In this document: in pieces, positions 17,241 through 25,185 of the stretch
How the letters are laid out: each line of letters starts with the position of its first letter
Position numbering within the stretch: position 1 is the stretch's first letter
Origin: Algoriphagus boritolerans DSM 17298 = JCM 18970
GTDB lineage: Bacteria; Bacteroidota; Bacteroidia; Cytophagales; Cyclobacteriaceae
Assembly (NCBI RefSeq): GCF_900108085.1
Contig: NZ_FNVR01000036.1
Coordinates: 1 to 35,432 of the forward strand
Direction: 5' to 3'
DNA: 35,432 bases
The notes under the pieces: generated by a model
The model's database searches: none
Told to the model about the DNA's origin: nothing
The model's input: the letters and a program-made list of their open reading frames with translations, nothing else
Program-made: the position numbers and the translations under genes

Positions 17241-18227
17241 TTAGCTCAAGTACCAAAAGTCTGGGTGTGTCGAGTCCAGGGCAAGTCGGATCTGTTCGGT
17301 GAAGTCATACCCATTGACCCCTCGTTCCAGATACTTGTCGATGTACGACTGCTTGTTGGCTCCCGTTAACAGATTGAAGAACCTCCACAAATCAATGGTG
17401 CCAGACTGAGACCTGGAGAAGTTGGGATCATGGTAGAAGTGCTCGGCGATTCGTGAAACCTGAGTGTCGTTGATCAGCAACTCGGGGATCTCGCTTCTCA
17501 GAGGCTTGGGCAGGAATTGGTACATCCTACTTCTGCCGATGATCTGTGCAAACTGGCGTTCTTCCAGTTCGTAGGCTGTGAACAGGGACAAATTTCTCAA
17601 GAACCTGACCGCATCAAATCCTGAAATCAGTTCACACACTTGCTGAAACAGGTCCTCCACAGAACGAGCTTTCAGATCGAGTTTAACCCCATCAGTGGAC
17701 ACGCACAGGTTGGTGCATACCCGATTCTTGAACCCGATGAACACTTTGAAATGCTCGGGACTACCCTTGCATGAGTTCAGGTTGTCCAAATGAAAAGCCT
17801 TTACCCCGCCAATGGTCAGTTCAAGCATGTTTCCTGAAATCTCGTCTCTCACACCTGGGATGGTGATCATGAAAGCCATCCGCTCGAAGTAGATGGTCTT
17901 CTCGTGATTCAGAAGCTCCTGTGCTTTTTTGTGCCGTGCCTCATAAACACGGCCCTTGACAGGATGAGAAACCCGGATACTTGCATCAGGAAGATGAGCT
18001 AATCCAAAACTCTCCTGAGCGGCCAAGGAAACGGCCTCCACAAACTCACAGTGTGAAATGGCAGGCTCATTGTCCTTGAGGTAGACAGGAATCACATGCT
18101 GGTCTCGCATCTCTCTGAACTCAACAGTCTCGGTGTTGGCTTCGATGAATGCGGAAGACATTTCAAGCACTGGTGTCTCAGGTGCTCGATGGTGGATGGG
18201 CAGTCGATCAATGCGCAGTAGTTCCAT
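17241..18227 (-). CDS. DUF3871 family protein
   Basis: 328 residues from ATG 18227; the frame is open further upstream to 18314, but MELLRIDRL is the first convincing start. Recognisable DUF3871 stretches are 'HVIPVYLKDNEPAISHCEF', 'IRVSHPVKGRVYEAR', 'ERMAFMITIPGV', 'LELTIGGVKAFHLDNL', 'EHFKVFIGFKNRVCTNLCV'. The family is found almost only in mobile elements of Bacteroidota and has no known function. The two conserved Cys in 'RVCTNLC' could bind metal or be structural. The start lies inside the end of the upstream ATPase gene (20-bp overlap), which suggests translational coupling and a joint role with the ATPase, probably in element DNA metabolism (inference). Confidence 0.85.
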   Translation of the reverse strand: MELLRIDRLPIHHRAPETPVLEMSSAFIEANTETVEFREMRDQHVIPVYLKDNEPAISHCEFVEAVSLAAQESFGLAHLPDASIRVSHPVKGRVYEARHKKAQELLNHEKTIYFERMAFMITIPGVRDEISGNMLELTIGGVKAFHLDNLNSCKGSPEHFKVFIGFKNRVCTNLCVSTDGVKLDLKARSVEDLFQQVCELISGFDAVRFLRNLSLFTAYELEERQFAQIIGRSRMYQFLPKPLRSEIPELLINDTQVSRIAEHFYHDPNFSRSQSGTIDLWRFFNLLTGANKQSYIDKYLERGVNGYDFTEQIRLALDSTHPDFWYLS

Positions 18228-19101
18228 TTTGTCTGAAGTTAGAAGGTTGACGGATGGCATTTTTCTGAGCAATGAACTCCTCACGGTAGATCTGCTGCAA
18301 ACTTGGATTGGCATTGAAGAGCTTGATCAGCTCATCCATGTTTTTGCAGGCCTGAATTACATCGAGGAACTGCAAGTTTTTCTCAAACTCTTCTGTGAGA
18401 GAAAACACATCAGGCGTGTGAGAACTTCTGCCACCTTCCAGGCACCATTCCAGAATCTGTTTTCCTGTAGCAGATGTGATGGTGAATTCGGGCTTATCGA
18501 CAAACATCCCGGTTCGATCCTTGGAAGCCGAGGCTTGGTGCTTGATGTTCACATCGAAGACGATGGTGAAATCATACTCCAGACCGTCACGCTGAACTCC
18601 CTTTAAACCGACCTTCTCAGGAACCATCTTCCCATTTTTATCTGTGAGCACGTAATCCTGTTTGCTTCTGACAGTCGCGATGACATGAGCCGACGAAGAC
18701 AGGATTTTGTTGATCAGGGCATTGTGACGGGGAGTGATCTTTGCCCAGTTGGTGAAACTGTTGCCTGGCATGTTGGACTGAATGTCAAGCAAGGTTTCCC
18801 ATTCGTGAGAGATGCTGTCGATGACGATCACTTCCATACCAGCGTTCTCACAAATCTCGATGGCCTCCACATACTTCTCAGGGGTGTGGGGAGAGCTGAT
18901 CGAGATGACATTGTACTGACCCAAGTTTGCGTAGAGATCTGCACTCTGATTCTCGGTGTCGATGACGGCAATCTTTGTCCAGTTGGTTGTCAGACCATAG
19001 GCAAGCAGGAGTGAAGAGTAAGTCTTGCCAGCCCCGCTTGGACCCTGCAACGCAATTCGAATACGTGCTTGGGAACGTTTTGATACTCGTAAATTTTCCA
19101 T
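18208..19101 (-). CDS. Sak4/RecA-like AAA ATPase (phage nucleotide-binding protein)
   Basis: 297 residues from ATG 19101; an in-frame extension to 19194 runs through a GC-rich hairpin and is not favoured. The Walker A motif GPSGAGKT is at residues 20-27. A Walker B-like 'GMEVIVIDSISHEW' follows, then 'WAKITPRHNALINKIL' and a sensor-like 'HVIATVRSKQDYV'. This layout matches the RecA-core ATPases of phages and integrated elements often annotated as AAA family ATPase or Sak4-like single-strand annealing/recombination ATPases. The C-terminal part (about 230-297) is element specific. It heads the ATPase-DUF3871-RadC cluster. The ATPase fold is certain; the recombination role is inferred from the family. 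Confidence 0.85.
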   Translation of the reverse strand: MENLRVSKRSQARIRIALQGPSGAGKTYSSLLLAYGLTTNWTKIAVIDTENQSADLYANLGQYNVISISSPHTPEKYVEAIEICENAGMEVIVIDSISHEWETLLDIQSNMPGNSFTNWAKITPRHNALINKILSSSAHVIATVRSKQDYVLTDKNGKMVPEKVGLKGVQRDGLEYDFTIVFDVNIKHQASASKDRTGMFVDKPEFTITSATGKQILEWCLEGGRSSHTPDVFSLTEEFEKNLQFLDVIQACKNMDELIKLFNANPSLQQIYREEFIAQKNAIRQPSNFRQNGTTAH

Positions 19102-19168
19102 GTGTTTGAGGTTTAAGTTTAACACTGGATTTTTTGGGGGGTAGGAATTCAGGCTGACTTTTGTTCGT

Positions 19169-19250
19169 GGGCCACCCGGGGGGGTCGAACCCAAACTTTT
19201 TCGATCCGGGGCCTGAATCCATGGGGGGTTCTTGCGCTCGCTCTCTCACC
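19169..19250 (-). repeat. GC-rich hairpin element, copy A
   Basis: A C/G-rich block in otherwise AT-rich DNA. On the minus strand GGCCCCGG (19206-19213) can pair with the CCGGGTGGCC side (19170-19179) with two bulges. The inner stem is TCGAA/TTCGA (19200-19204 with 19185-19189), closed by a loop with AGTTTGG. It shares the flanking words GAGAGAG and CCCCCCA, and the overall layout, with copy B at 19701-19796. It lies 68 bp upstream of the ATPase start, so it could form the ATPase leader. Confidence 0.6.
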
Positions 19251-19300
19251 TGGAAATTAGCAGGTCCAGAACTGGTTTTGGGAACCGTGGTATTAACTTA

Positions 19301-19660
19301 CTACGCACTAAGGGTTAGTTTCTGGAGGTACATCTTGGCCTGAGCTTGTGGTTTTTCATCCATTCCGGTTTGGCAGATCCTTATTTAAACATCACCAAAC
19401 ACCCATTTCCGAAAGGGTTTTGCTTCAGGTTTGTTACTTCGCACCTCCAACGCATATAAACCACTTTCAGAAACGAGCCACATGATTCAGTTTTGACCAG
19501 ACCCAAAAATCTTTTGGGTTAGCTTTTCATCTTCATCTAACTTGCTCAATGCCATGTTTGTCTCAAACAAGCCAAGCACATCACAAACTTCTCTCACCAC
19601 AAACCACCTTTTTCCGTTTTCATCGACCTGATTTGACTCGAAGCTGAACGTCCAAACAGA
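19301..19660 (-). pseudogene. BRO-N domain (phage antirepressor-like) pseudogene
   Basis: One minus-strand frame reads as a BRO-N domain across two stop codons. The reading runs from 'TFSFESNQVDENGKRWFVV' through 'REVCDVLGL', 'NMALSKLDEDEKLTQKIF' and 'GSGQN', then an in-frame TGA (19487-19489; CGA/Arg expected), 'IMWLVSESGLYAL', 'RSNKPEAKPFRKWVF', a TAA (19385-19387), and a short tail 'IRICQTGMDEKPQAQAKMYL' to TAG at 19301-19303. The family motifs WFVAxDVCxxLGL, LDEDEK, SESGLYxLI.RSxKPEAxxFRxWV are all recognisable. No ATG or plausible start is found between the upstream TAG (19661-19663) and the domain, so the 5' end is lost too. BRO-N proteins of phages and elements act in regulation as antirepressors; this copy is dead. 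It lies between hairpin copies A and B. Confidence 0.85.
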
Positions 19661-19700
19661 CTACTTAGTAAACGATCCACACTCACCAGTTTTTTTTTGA

Positions 19701-19796
19701 GGTTGTAGTCTGGGTGGAGGGAGCACGAAAAAGACCCCCGGGGGGAAGCACCAAACTTCCACGACCGGGGGCCTTGTTCTTGGGGGGTAGTCTCTC
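19701..19796 (-). repeat. GC-rich hairpin element, copy B, with terminator
   Basis: On the minus strand GGCCCCCGG (19765-19773) pairs over nine positions with CCGGGGGTC (19733-19741). The inner stem is GGAAG/CTTCC (19756-19760 with 19744-19748) and the loop contains TTTGG. TTTTT follows (19728-19732), so as RNA this is an excellent intrinsic terminator for the gene at 19805-20146. The downstream part 19701-19734 recurs near 20252-20286. Compared with copy A the inner stem has changed on both sides and still pairs. Confidence 0.75.
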
Positions 19797-19804
19797 TCGA
19801 ACGC

Positions 19805-20146
19805 TTACTGGGTTTCGAATTCCTCAAACTGTTCGAACAAAACTCTGTCAATATGCTCTTCGATGAACTCATTTATCCGTTCGTTGTCTTCCCATAACCG
19901 TGGAATAGCATCTTTCAGATCGAGGGGGATTATCGCGTCGTCAGATTGACCTTCGCAGATATTCAATTCCAGTCCTAAGCTGTTAACCTCATTCTTGGTC
20001 AATGTGCGTGGATTCGGCGATGCCAAGAGCTGTGACAGTAGGTTTTTGTAAGTTTCAGCATCGTTCTTGGTCTTGAATTCATCAGACACGATGAGCGATT
20101 TTTCAGTGAGATCCGAGTAGATCTTGAGGTGGTAAAATGTGTCCAT
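19805..20146 (-). CDS. Small acidic protein of unknown function
   Basis: 113 residues from ATG 20146; the frame extends 11 codons further, but that part overlaps an apparent promoter leader. The product begins MDTFYHLKIYSDLTEKSL and ends in an acidic helix 'DRVLFEQFEEFETQ'. No signal peptide, membrane segment or known motif is seen. A promoter-like sequence and a hairpin precede it, and hairpin copy B terminates it, so it appears to be a single-gene transcription unit. Small acidic proteins in such elements can be anti-restriction or regulatory proteins, but nothing in the sequence proves this. Confidence 0.65.
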   Translation of the reverse strand: MDTFYHLKIYSDLTEKSLIVSDEFKTKNDAETYKNLLSQLLASPNPRTLTKNEVNSLGLELNICEGQSDDAIIPLDLKDAIPRLWEDNERINEFIEEHIDRVLFEQFEEFETQ

Positions 20147-20165
20147 AATTGGTTTTTCGAGTGGA

Positions 20166-20220
20166 GGGTAGTAGCTCACTACCCATACTATAATTTACGA
20201 ATAACGACGCACTTTTGCAA
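20166..20220 (-). promoter_or_regulatory. Promoter and leader hairpin of the small acidic protein
   Basis: Minus strand: TTG (20220-20218), 20 bp, then TAAATTAT (20197-20190), a near match to the Bacteroidota TTG-N19/20-TAnnTTTG promoter. Just downstream, GGGTAGT and ACTACCC (20166-20172 and 20178-20184) form a perfect 7-bp inverted repeat at the likely transcript 5' end, a candidate operator or leader hairpin. Confidence 0.5.
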
Positions 20221-20251
20221 GCTAAAAACCAGTAAACCAGTGATTTGAGAT

Positions 20252-20286
20252 GGTTTTATTCTGGGTGGAGGAGCCGGGTAAAAAGG
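20252..20286 (-). repeat. Partial copy of the hairpin-B flank
   Basis: This stretch shares most bases with 19701-19734; the common core on the plus strand is TCTGGGTGGAGG followed by AGC and an A-run. The GC-rich hairpin itself is absent here. It indicates that the 19.7-kb repeat family has at least three related sites in the element. Confidence 0.55.
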
Positions 20287-20923
20287 CGTTTTGCTATATA
20301 GTACCGATCTGGAATGAACACAGTTCTGACAGATTTGACGGCTTGTTTAATGTCAGCTCAACTGAGCTTCCCTACCCAGACTAAAGTCGTAGAATGGAAA
20401 ATGTGCTGTGAAGTGTCACTCAGTTCGGTTGGACGCTTGATGTATGGGTAATCTGCTAAAGAAGGTGGTAATATTTCGTTACTCCCTTTGGATACGTCTC
20501 GGCTTCTGATCTGTTTTTCAGCCCTTCCGAATTCCGTCGTGAACCGCGACCCTATTGGTGAGCATCGCCAAAGCTTCAGCAAGAAGGGTACTCCAATAAA
20601 GTGTACCCTTTTTGTAGTTCATGTTCACGAGAGAAGCTTAGGGAATACCCTCGCATAAAGCGATGGTCTTGTTTTTTTCAGAGGATCCCTGACACAAAAA
20701 ACCAACCTTTTACACTTGATCGGTTTGAAGAATGTGTCTACAAAACACATTCCTTTTTCGTTGACCAGCGCTTGGTGAGGAGGGTTACATTGCAGTATCG
20801 TTTAAGACGAGAGTTCTATTTGAAGTTCACTACGCTCCGGGAGTATCCACCAGGACTAATACCGCGGGGGAAAACACGAGACACTTGCTATTTACTTAGG
20901 AAGGTATTGACGGATTCGTCTGC
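20287..20923. other. Gene-poor spacer
   Basis: About 640 bp without a convincing gene on either strand. The open frames present have no start context, no protein-like composition and no recognisable motif. The only clear structure is the terminator-like hairpin at 20584-20613. Because two RepL-like genes follow, this stretch could hold a replication origin, but I see no clear iteron array. Confidence 0.5.
20584..20613 (+). terminator. Intrinsic terminator in the gene-poor spacer
   Basis: AAGGGTAC (20584-20591) pairs perfectly with GTACCCTT (20603-20610), followed by TTT. It has no obvious gene upstream on the plus strand, which suggests a small RNA or a lost gene between about 20290 and 20580. 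Confidence 0.6.
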
Positions 20924-21580
20924 TTAAGATGCCTTCAAGAATGGAGCACCTGTAAGTGAAGCTTTCTTGCTTGCGCTCTTACCTTTTGTCTCTTTCGGGA
21001 AAAGGAATTCAAACACGAAGTTTGTAAAGGGTTTGTTTTTTCTTACAAGTTTTTCGATCCCCCTTGTCACATAGTTAAGTAACACGCGCTCTTCTGAGGC
21101 TTCTTTAGGTGTAATGATCATGGGGTTAACCATCCACAAACCTCTTTCAAGGTTCATGATCACGTTTTTTTCTACCAGCAATTTCTTTGCGTCCACAATA
21201 GTGTTCTCTTTGGGTTTGTGTACTCCAACAATGACGCACCAATCTTGGAAGTCAGTTTTTTCCATCGCAGACCATCGGAACTCCATGTTCTTGTCCAAGA
21301 TGTGAGCGATTATAAACAAAAACAGGTTCTTGGCTACACCTTCTAATTGAACCAGATAAAGGACACCTTCTGGCCGTAAATGAAAGTGTTGACGATCCAA
21401 ATGCAAAGCCACATAATTTTCATTGGTTGAAAAAAAACTATCAGGGGTTCCAGGGTCGACAATGAAGCCCCCTTGTGGTAAGGAGTGATAATCGAAATTC
21501 TGTTTTTTACGACTGAGCTTTTTCCGAAAGCTTTGGTACCTTTGAAGAAGTGTAGCAGGTGTTATTGGTTTTGTTCTCAT
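20924..21580 (-). CDS. RepL-like winged-helix protein 1
   Basis: 218 residues from ATG 21580. The N-terminal 30 residues are very basic. The central part looks like a winged-helix fold: 'GVAKNLFLFIIAHILDKN', 'DFQDWCVIVGVHKPKENTIVDAKKLLVEKNVI', then the strand 'ERGLWMVNPMIITP'. That pattern (helix-turn-helix followed by '..RG.Y.VNP..') is characteristic of RepL-type plasmid replication/maintenance proteins and their relatives in Bacteroidota elements. The C-terminal tail is Lys/Ser rich. It is transcribed divergently from a second protein of the same general type 146 bp away. It could be a replication initiator or a DNA-binding regulator; the assignment is by pattern only. Confidence 0.6.
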   Translation of the reverse strand: MRTKPITPATLLQRYQSFRKKLSRKKQNFDYHSLPQGGFIVDPGTPDSFFSTNENYVALHLDRQHFHLRPEGVLYLVQLEGVAKNLFLFIIAHILDKNMEFRWSAMEKTDFQDWCVIVGVHKPKENTIVDAKKLLVEKNVIMNLERGLWMVNPMIITPKEASEERVLLNYVTRGIEKLVRKNKPFTNFVFEFLFPKETKGKSASKKASLTGAPFLKAS

Positions 21581-21726
21581 ACAGACAATCTGTTGTTAAG
21601 GGTGAAAATTGACTGGTTTCATTCGCTTCCTCGGAACCAATAAGCTGGAAATCAACTACCTAAAATTATCTGAGCGGTAATTTCCCTAAAACTCATGGGG
21701 TTGAGAGTACCCTTTCGTCCGAAGAA
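21581..21726. promoter_or_regulatory. Divergent promoter region between two RepL-like genes
   Basis: 146 bp between two start codons. It contains ACAGA-CAA-TCTGT (21581-21593), a perfect short palindrome touching the start of the left gene, and TTCC-TC-GGAA near 21629. These are operator-like; no exact TAnnTTTG box is seen. Confidence 0.45.
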
Positions 21727-22248
21727 ATGAAGCGTTATTCAAAGTCTGTAAAGGTACATCTTCCTAGTAAAGAACCAGATGGTTGGTGGTCAGTTGAGGT
21801 AAAATTCGTCACTAGTTGTCACTCTTTGTTTCACAATTGTCAGCATCTTCTGTTGGTACTTTCCCCAGTGGAGCGGTGTTTTCTGGATTTTTTGGCAGAG
21901 AAGATGGATAATCGAAATTGGGTTCCTGTCACCAAAAAGCTGAAATCAGATTTCCGGGTGTTCTTGGAAGAAGTTACCTCAAATGAAATGTCAAAAAGTG
22001 AAAGGACTCTAGAGACCTACCTTAAGAAGTTTGTTGATTTGAAGCTACTAATCAGGTCAAATGAAGTTTCTGGTGGATATTTCGTGAATCCGAAATACAT
22101 GTTTAAGGGTACCCTCAAGGAAAGAGAACGCGTAATTAAAGGGCTTTTTGAAAAGGCCGCTAATGGAAAGGTTTCATTTGAGCCGTTGTTAGATAAGCCG
22201 ATTTCAGAATATTTTGATGATCATGAAGGTAAACTATTTGCAAGGTAG
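21727..22248 (+). CDS. RepL-like winged-helix protein 2
   Basis: This is the only plus-strand gene of the element, 173 residues. The middle contains 'LSPVERCFLDFLAEKMD', 'KSERTLETYLKKFVDLKLLIR' and the terminal wing 'GGYFVNPKYMFKG', the same 'helix-turn-helix, then (G/R)xYxVNPxxx' layout as RepL proteins. It is separated from the first RepL-like gene by a shared promoter region and ends 26 bp from the end of hsdR, which converges on it. As with its neighbour, a replication-initiation or regulatory role is inferred from the fold pattern. Confidence 0.65.
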   Translation: MKRYSKSVKVHLPSKEPDGWWSVEVKFVTSCHSLFHNCQHLLLVLSPVERCFLDFLAEKMDNRNWVPVTKKLKSDFRVFLEEVTSNEMSKSERTLETYLKKFVDLKLLIRSNEVSGGYFVNPKYMFKGTLKERERVIKGLFEKAANGKVSFEPLLDKPISEYFDDHEGKLFAR

Positions 22249-22274
22249 CTTGATATTGAATTTTAGTTTCCTTG

Positions 22275-25145
22275 TTAAGCCGCCGCAATCCCGCTGATAA
22301 AAGTGTCCACGAAGTCGATGATCTTTCCGATCACTCGCTCGGCAGTGGTTCTGCGTTTGGATAAACCCGGTTTGTTTTTCATGATGGAAACGACTTCGTC
22401 ACGTAGCGGTTCCTTTTCGGTGTAGATGTAGCGTGAGATGACATCTTCCAGCCGCTCAGATTCCAGTCCTTCTTCTTCGCTCAACTTTCGGATTGCCTCG
22501 ATTCGTTCTTTGGTCCAGAACTCTGCAAACTCATCCTGGATCTGTTCTGAGTCTTCGATATTCGGCAAGTTTTCACGGATGAATTTCTCCACCAACTCCC
22601 GCTTGCTTCGTAGCTGTGACTCACCAACCATCAGATCAACGATAGCTTTCTGCTGCTTCTCTTTTTCTTCTTCCGGTGCGTCCTTCAGTTTTGCCAATAG
22701 CTTCAGGATGTAGCTCACATTAATTTCGTCCCTGTGGATCAGCTCCAGCTCAAAGTCCACATCTGCCAGAATCGAAACCTTCTCTTTCTGGTTGTCACCT
22801 TTCGCCTTGTCGTACAGATCCAGGTATTTGCTCTTGTAATCCTCGAAGGACTGCTCAGGCATGGACACATCTTCAAAAGTGAATTCGGTAAAAGTGCCAA
22901 GCACGTTTTTGATACGCATCAACTCCCTGAATGCCTTGATAAATTCCAGTTCCTCTACCTCGCTTGGCAGGTCGTTCACACTGTTTACGGTTGGTGCGAT
23001 TTGAAGGAGCTTGATGAATGCCTCGTTGAACTTCAGGACGTAGTCTTCATACGGTTGCATGATGATTTCATCCTTGGCGTTGATGTTGGAGAAAAGTGTG
23101 ATCGCATCATCAGTCGCTTGCTTCAAATTTCTAAAGCACACGATGTTCCCCTGTGATTTCAGCTCGTTCAGAATTCGGTTGGTGCGTGAGAAGGCCTGAA
23201 TCAAACCGTGATATTTCAAGTTCTTGTCCACGTAAAGCGTGTTCAATGTCTTGGAATCAAAGCCTGTTAGAAACATGTTTACGACAAGAAGGATATCCAC
23301 CTGTCTGTGCTTGACCCGATTGGCTACATCGTTGTAGTAGTTGTAGAACGATTGGCTGTCCTTGGTAGAATAATTCGTGGCAAACTTAGTGTTGTAGTGA
23401 CCGATGAATTCATCCAGAAATTCCCTTGGATGCTTCTTGCTCGGGTTTCCGTATTCGTCTCTAGGATGATCCGCAGCGATTGCAAATTCGTATTCCTGCC
23501 AATCCTCTTCCACGCTGTCAGCCTCGATGAGGTCCACATTGACACCGTAAGAGAAAATGGTCGCCACTGTCAGGTTGTGTTCTCCCGCTTGCTTTTTCTT
23601 GTGGAGGATATTGTAGTAGTCAATCAGGGTGGGAACGCTGGACACACAGAAGATTGAAGTGAACTCACGGTTGTGAGACTTCCTACCATGATTGTTGATG
23701 ATGAAATCTGCGATGTTATTTAGTCGCTGTGGTGCTCTCATGACTTCCTCTTCGTCTATGGCCTCCACGTTGATATCCAGGATGTGATCTTTCTTTTTGA
23801 ACGTGCTGATGTACTCCACCGAAAACTTCAACACATTTTCATCCCGGATGGCATCGGTGATCACATATTTGTGGAGGCAGTCACCGAAAAGCATGGTGGT
23901 GGTTCGCTTTCCGTAAGAATTTGAACCTGCATTTTCCTCGAAAATCGGTGTTCCTGTAAAACCGAACATCTGACAGCCTTGGAAGAAACCTTTGATTTCC
24001 TCATGGGTCTTTCCGAACTGGCTTCTGTGACACTCGTCGAAGATGAACACGATCCGCTTGTCTTTGAGTGATTCCATCTTGGAGATGTGCCGGGCTTTGC
24101 TGATTGCGGTGTTCAGTTTCTGAATAGTGGTCACGATCAGCTTGGTGTCATCCGCCAGTTGATTGACCAGCGCCTGGGTGTTGTTGGTGCCGTCTATACT
24201 TCCCTTGCTGAAGCTGTTGAATTCCTTGGTCGTCTGGTAGTCCAGATCTTTTCGATCTACCACAAAAACGACTTTGTAAACCTGTGGCAAATTCGTTAGG
24301 ATCTGAGCTGTCTTGAATGAAGTAAGCGTTTTGCCCGAACCTGTAGTGTGCCAGATGTAACCGAATTTCGGGGTGGTCTTCACCCGGTCGATGATTGCCT
24401 CCACGGCATAAAACTGGTAGGGGCGAAGTACCATGAGGGATTTTTGTGATTCGTTCAGCACGACGTACTTGGTCACCATCTTGGAGATGTGGCAAGGCTC
24501 CAGAAAAATATCAGTGAAGTTTGACAGCTGAGTTACCAACTTGTTTTTGGTGTCGCTCCAATAAAATGTCTGCTTGAAAGATCGGTCTTTCAGAGACGAG
24601 TTCGCATAGTACTTGGTGTTGACCCCGTTGCTGATCACGAAGATTTGGATGAACTGAAAGAGCCCCTGACCAGAGCCGTAAGAGTGGATCCCATATCGGT
24701 CAGTTTGCTTGAAGGCCTCCTTCAGTTCCAGTCCACGTCGTTTGAGTTCGATCTGGACCAAGGGCAAACCATTAATTAGAAGTGTGACATCGTAGCGGTT
24801 TTTGTATTTGCCCTCCATGGACACCTGCTGCGTGACTTGAAACTGGTTCTGACACCAGTGGAGTTGATTGATTAGCTCGATGGTCTTGAACTCACCCAGA
24901 TCATTGGTGTAGGGAATTCGGTCTCTCAGAATCTTGGCGCGTTCGAAGACGTTCCCTTTGTTGATAAAGTTAAGGATCTGAGTAAAGTCGTTTTGACTCA
25001 AAGTCACTTTGTTATGAACCTCGAGTTGAGACTTGAGATTCTGAAGTAAGTCAGATTCGCCTTTGATGAGAACTCTTTTGTACCCGAGCTTTTCGAGCTG
25101 GTCTACTAAGTTGTTTTCAAGTGTCTGTTCCGGTTGTGAAGTCAT
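22275..25145 (-). CDS. hsdR: Type I restriction enzyme, R subunit (HsdR)
   Basis: 956 residues from ATG 25145; an extension to 25187 would run through a hairpin and start at TTG. The N-terminal nuclease domain has the PD-(D/E)xK residues D119 ('RYDVTLL') and E133-x-K135 ('QIELKRRG'). The SF2 translocase follows, with Walker A 'TTGSGKT' at about 267-273, DECH at about 370-373 and 'GFTGTP'. A helical C-terminal region contacts the methyltransferase. HsdR with HsdM2S translocates DNA and cleaves at a distance when sites are unmodified. The length is normal and all motifs are intact. Unusually, it is separated from hsdM/hsdS by five cargo genes, and a terminator-like hairpin lies directly in front of its start. 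Confidence 0.96.
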   Translation of the reverse strand: MTSQPEQTLENNLVDQLEKLGYKRVLIKGESDLLQNLKSQLEVHNKVTLSQNDFTQILNFINKGNVFERAKILRDRIPYTNDLGEFKTIELINQLHWCQNQFQVTQQVSMEGKYKNRYDVTLLINGLPLVQIELKRRGLELKEAFKQTDRYGIHSYGSGQGLFQFIQIFVISNGVNTKYYANSSLKDRSFKQTFYWSDTKNKLVTQLSNFTDIFLEPCHISKMVTKYVVLNESQKSLMVLRPYQFYAVEAIIDRVKTTPKFGYIWHTTGSGKTLTSFKTAQILTNLPQVYKVVFVVDRKDLDYQTTKEFNSFSKGSIDGTNNTQALVNQLADDTKLIVTTIQKLNTAISKARHISKMESLKDKRIVFIFDECHRSQFGKTHEEIKGFFQGCQMFGFTGTPIFEENAGSNSYGKRTTTMLFGDCLHKYVITDAIRDENVLKFSVEYISTFKKKDHILDINVEAIDEEEVMRAPQRLNNIADFIINNHGRKSHNREFTSIFCVSSVPTLIDYYNILHKKKQAGEHNLTVATIFSYGVNVDLIEADSVEEDWQEYEFAIAADHPRDEYGNPSKKHPREFLDEFIGHYNTKFATNYSTKDSQSFYNYYNDVANRVKHRQVDILLVVNMFLTGFDSKTLNTLYVDKNLKYHGLIQAFSRTNRILNELKSQGNIVCFRNLKQATDDAITLFSNINAKDEIIMQPYEDYVLKFNEAFIKLLQIAPTVNSVNDLPSEVEELEFIKAFRELMRIKNVLGTFTEFTFEDVSMPEQSFEDYKSKYLDLYDKAKGDNQKEKVSILADVDFELELIHRDEINVSYILKLLAKLKDAPEEEKEKQQKAIVDLMVGESQLRSKRELVEKFIRENLPNIEDSEQIQDEFAEFWTKERIEAIRKLSEEEGLESERLEDVISRYIYTEKEPLRDEVVSIMKNKPGLSKRRTTAERVIGKIIDFVDTFISGIAAA

Positions 25146-25153
25146 GAACGGCG

Positions 25154-25185
25154 TAAAAAAAGACCCTTGAAAAAGTTTTTGGGTC
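25154..25185 (-). terminator. Terminator-like hairpin directly in front of hsdR
   Basis: On the minus strand GACCC (25185-25181) and GGGTC (25166-25162) pair, the A/T-rich loop can pair further (AAAAACTTTTT), and seven T follow (complement of 25155-25161). The hsdR ATG is only about ten bases downstream. It would end the cargo operon and keep hsdR transcription low or conditional. Confidence 0.7.

Noticed and set aside
19594..19872. Minus-strand open frame of 92 codons across hairpin copy B
   Set aside because: It overlaps the BRO-N pseudogene in another frame and runs through the GC-rich hairpin and the end of the upstream gene; it shows no domain.
20601..20927. Plus-strand open frame of 108 codons in the spacer
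   Set aside because: No motif, atypical composition rich in Arg, Tyr and Cys, it starts inside the terminator hairpin and overlaps the end of the RepL-like gene on the other strand.
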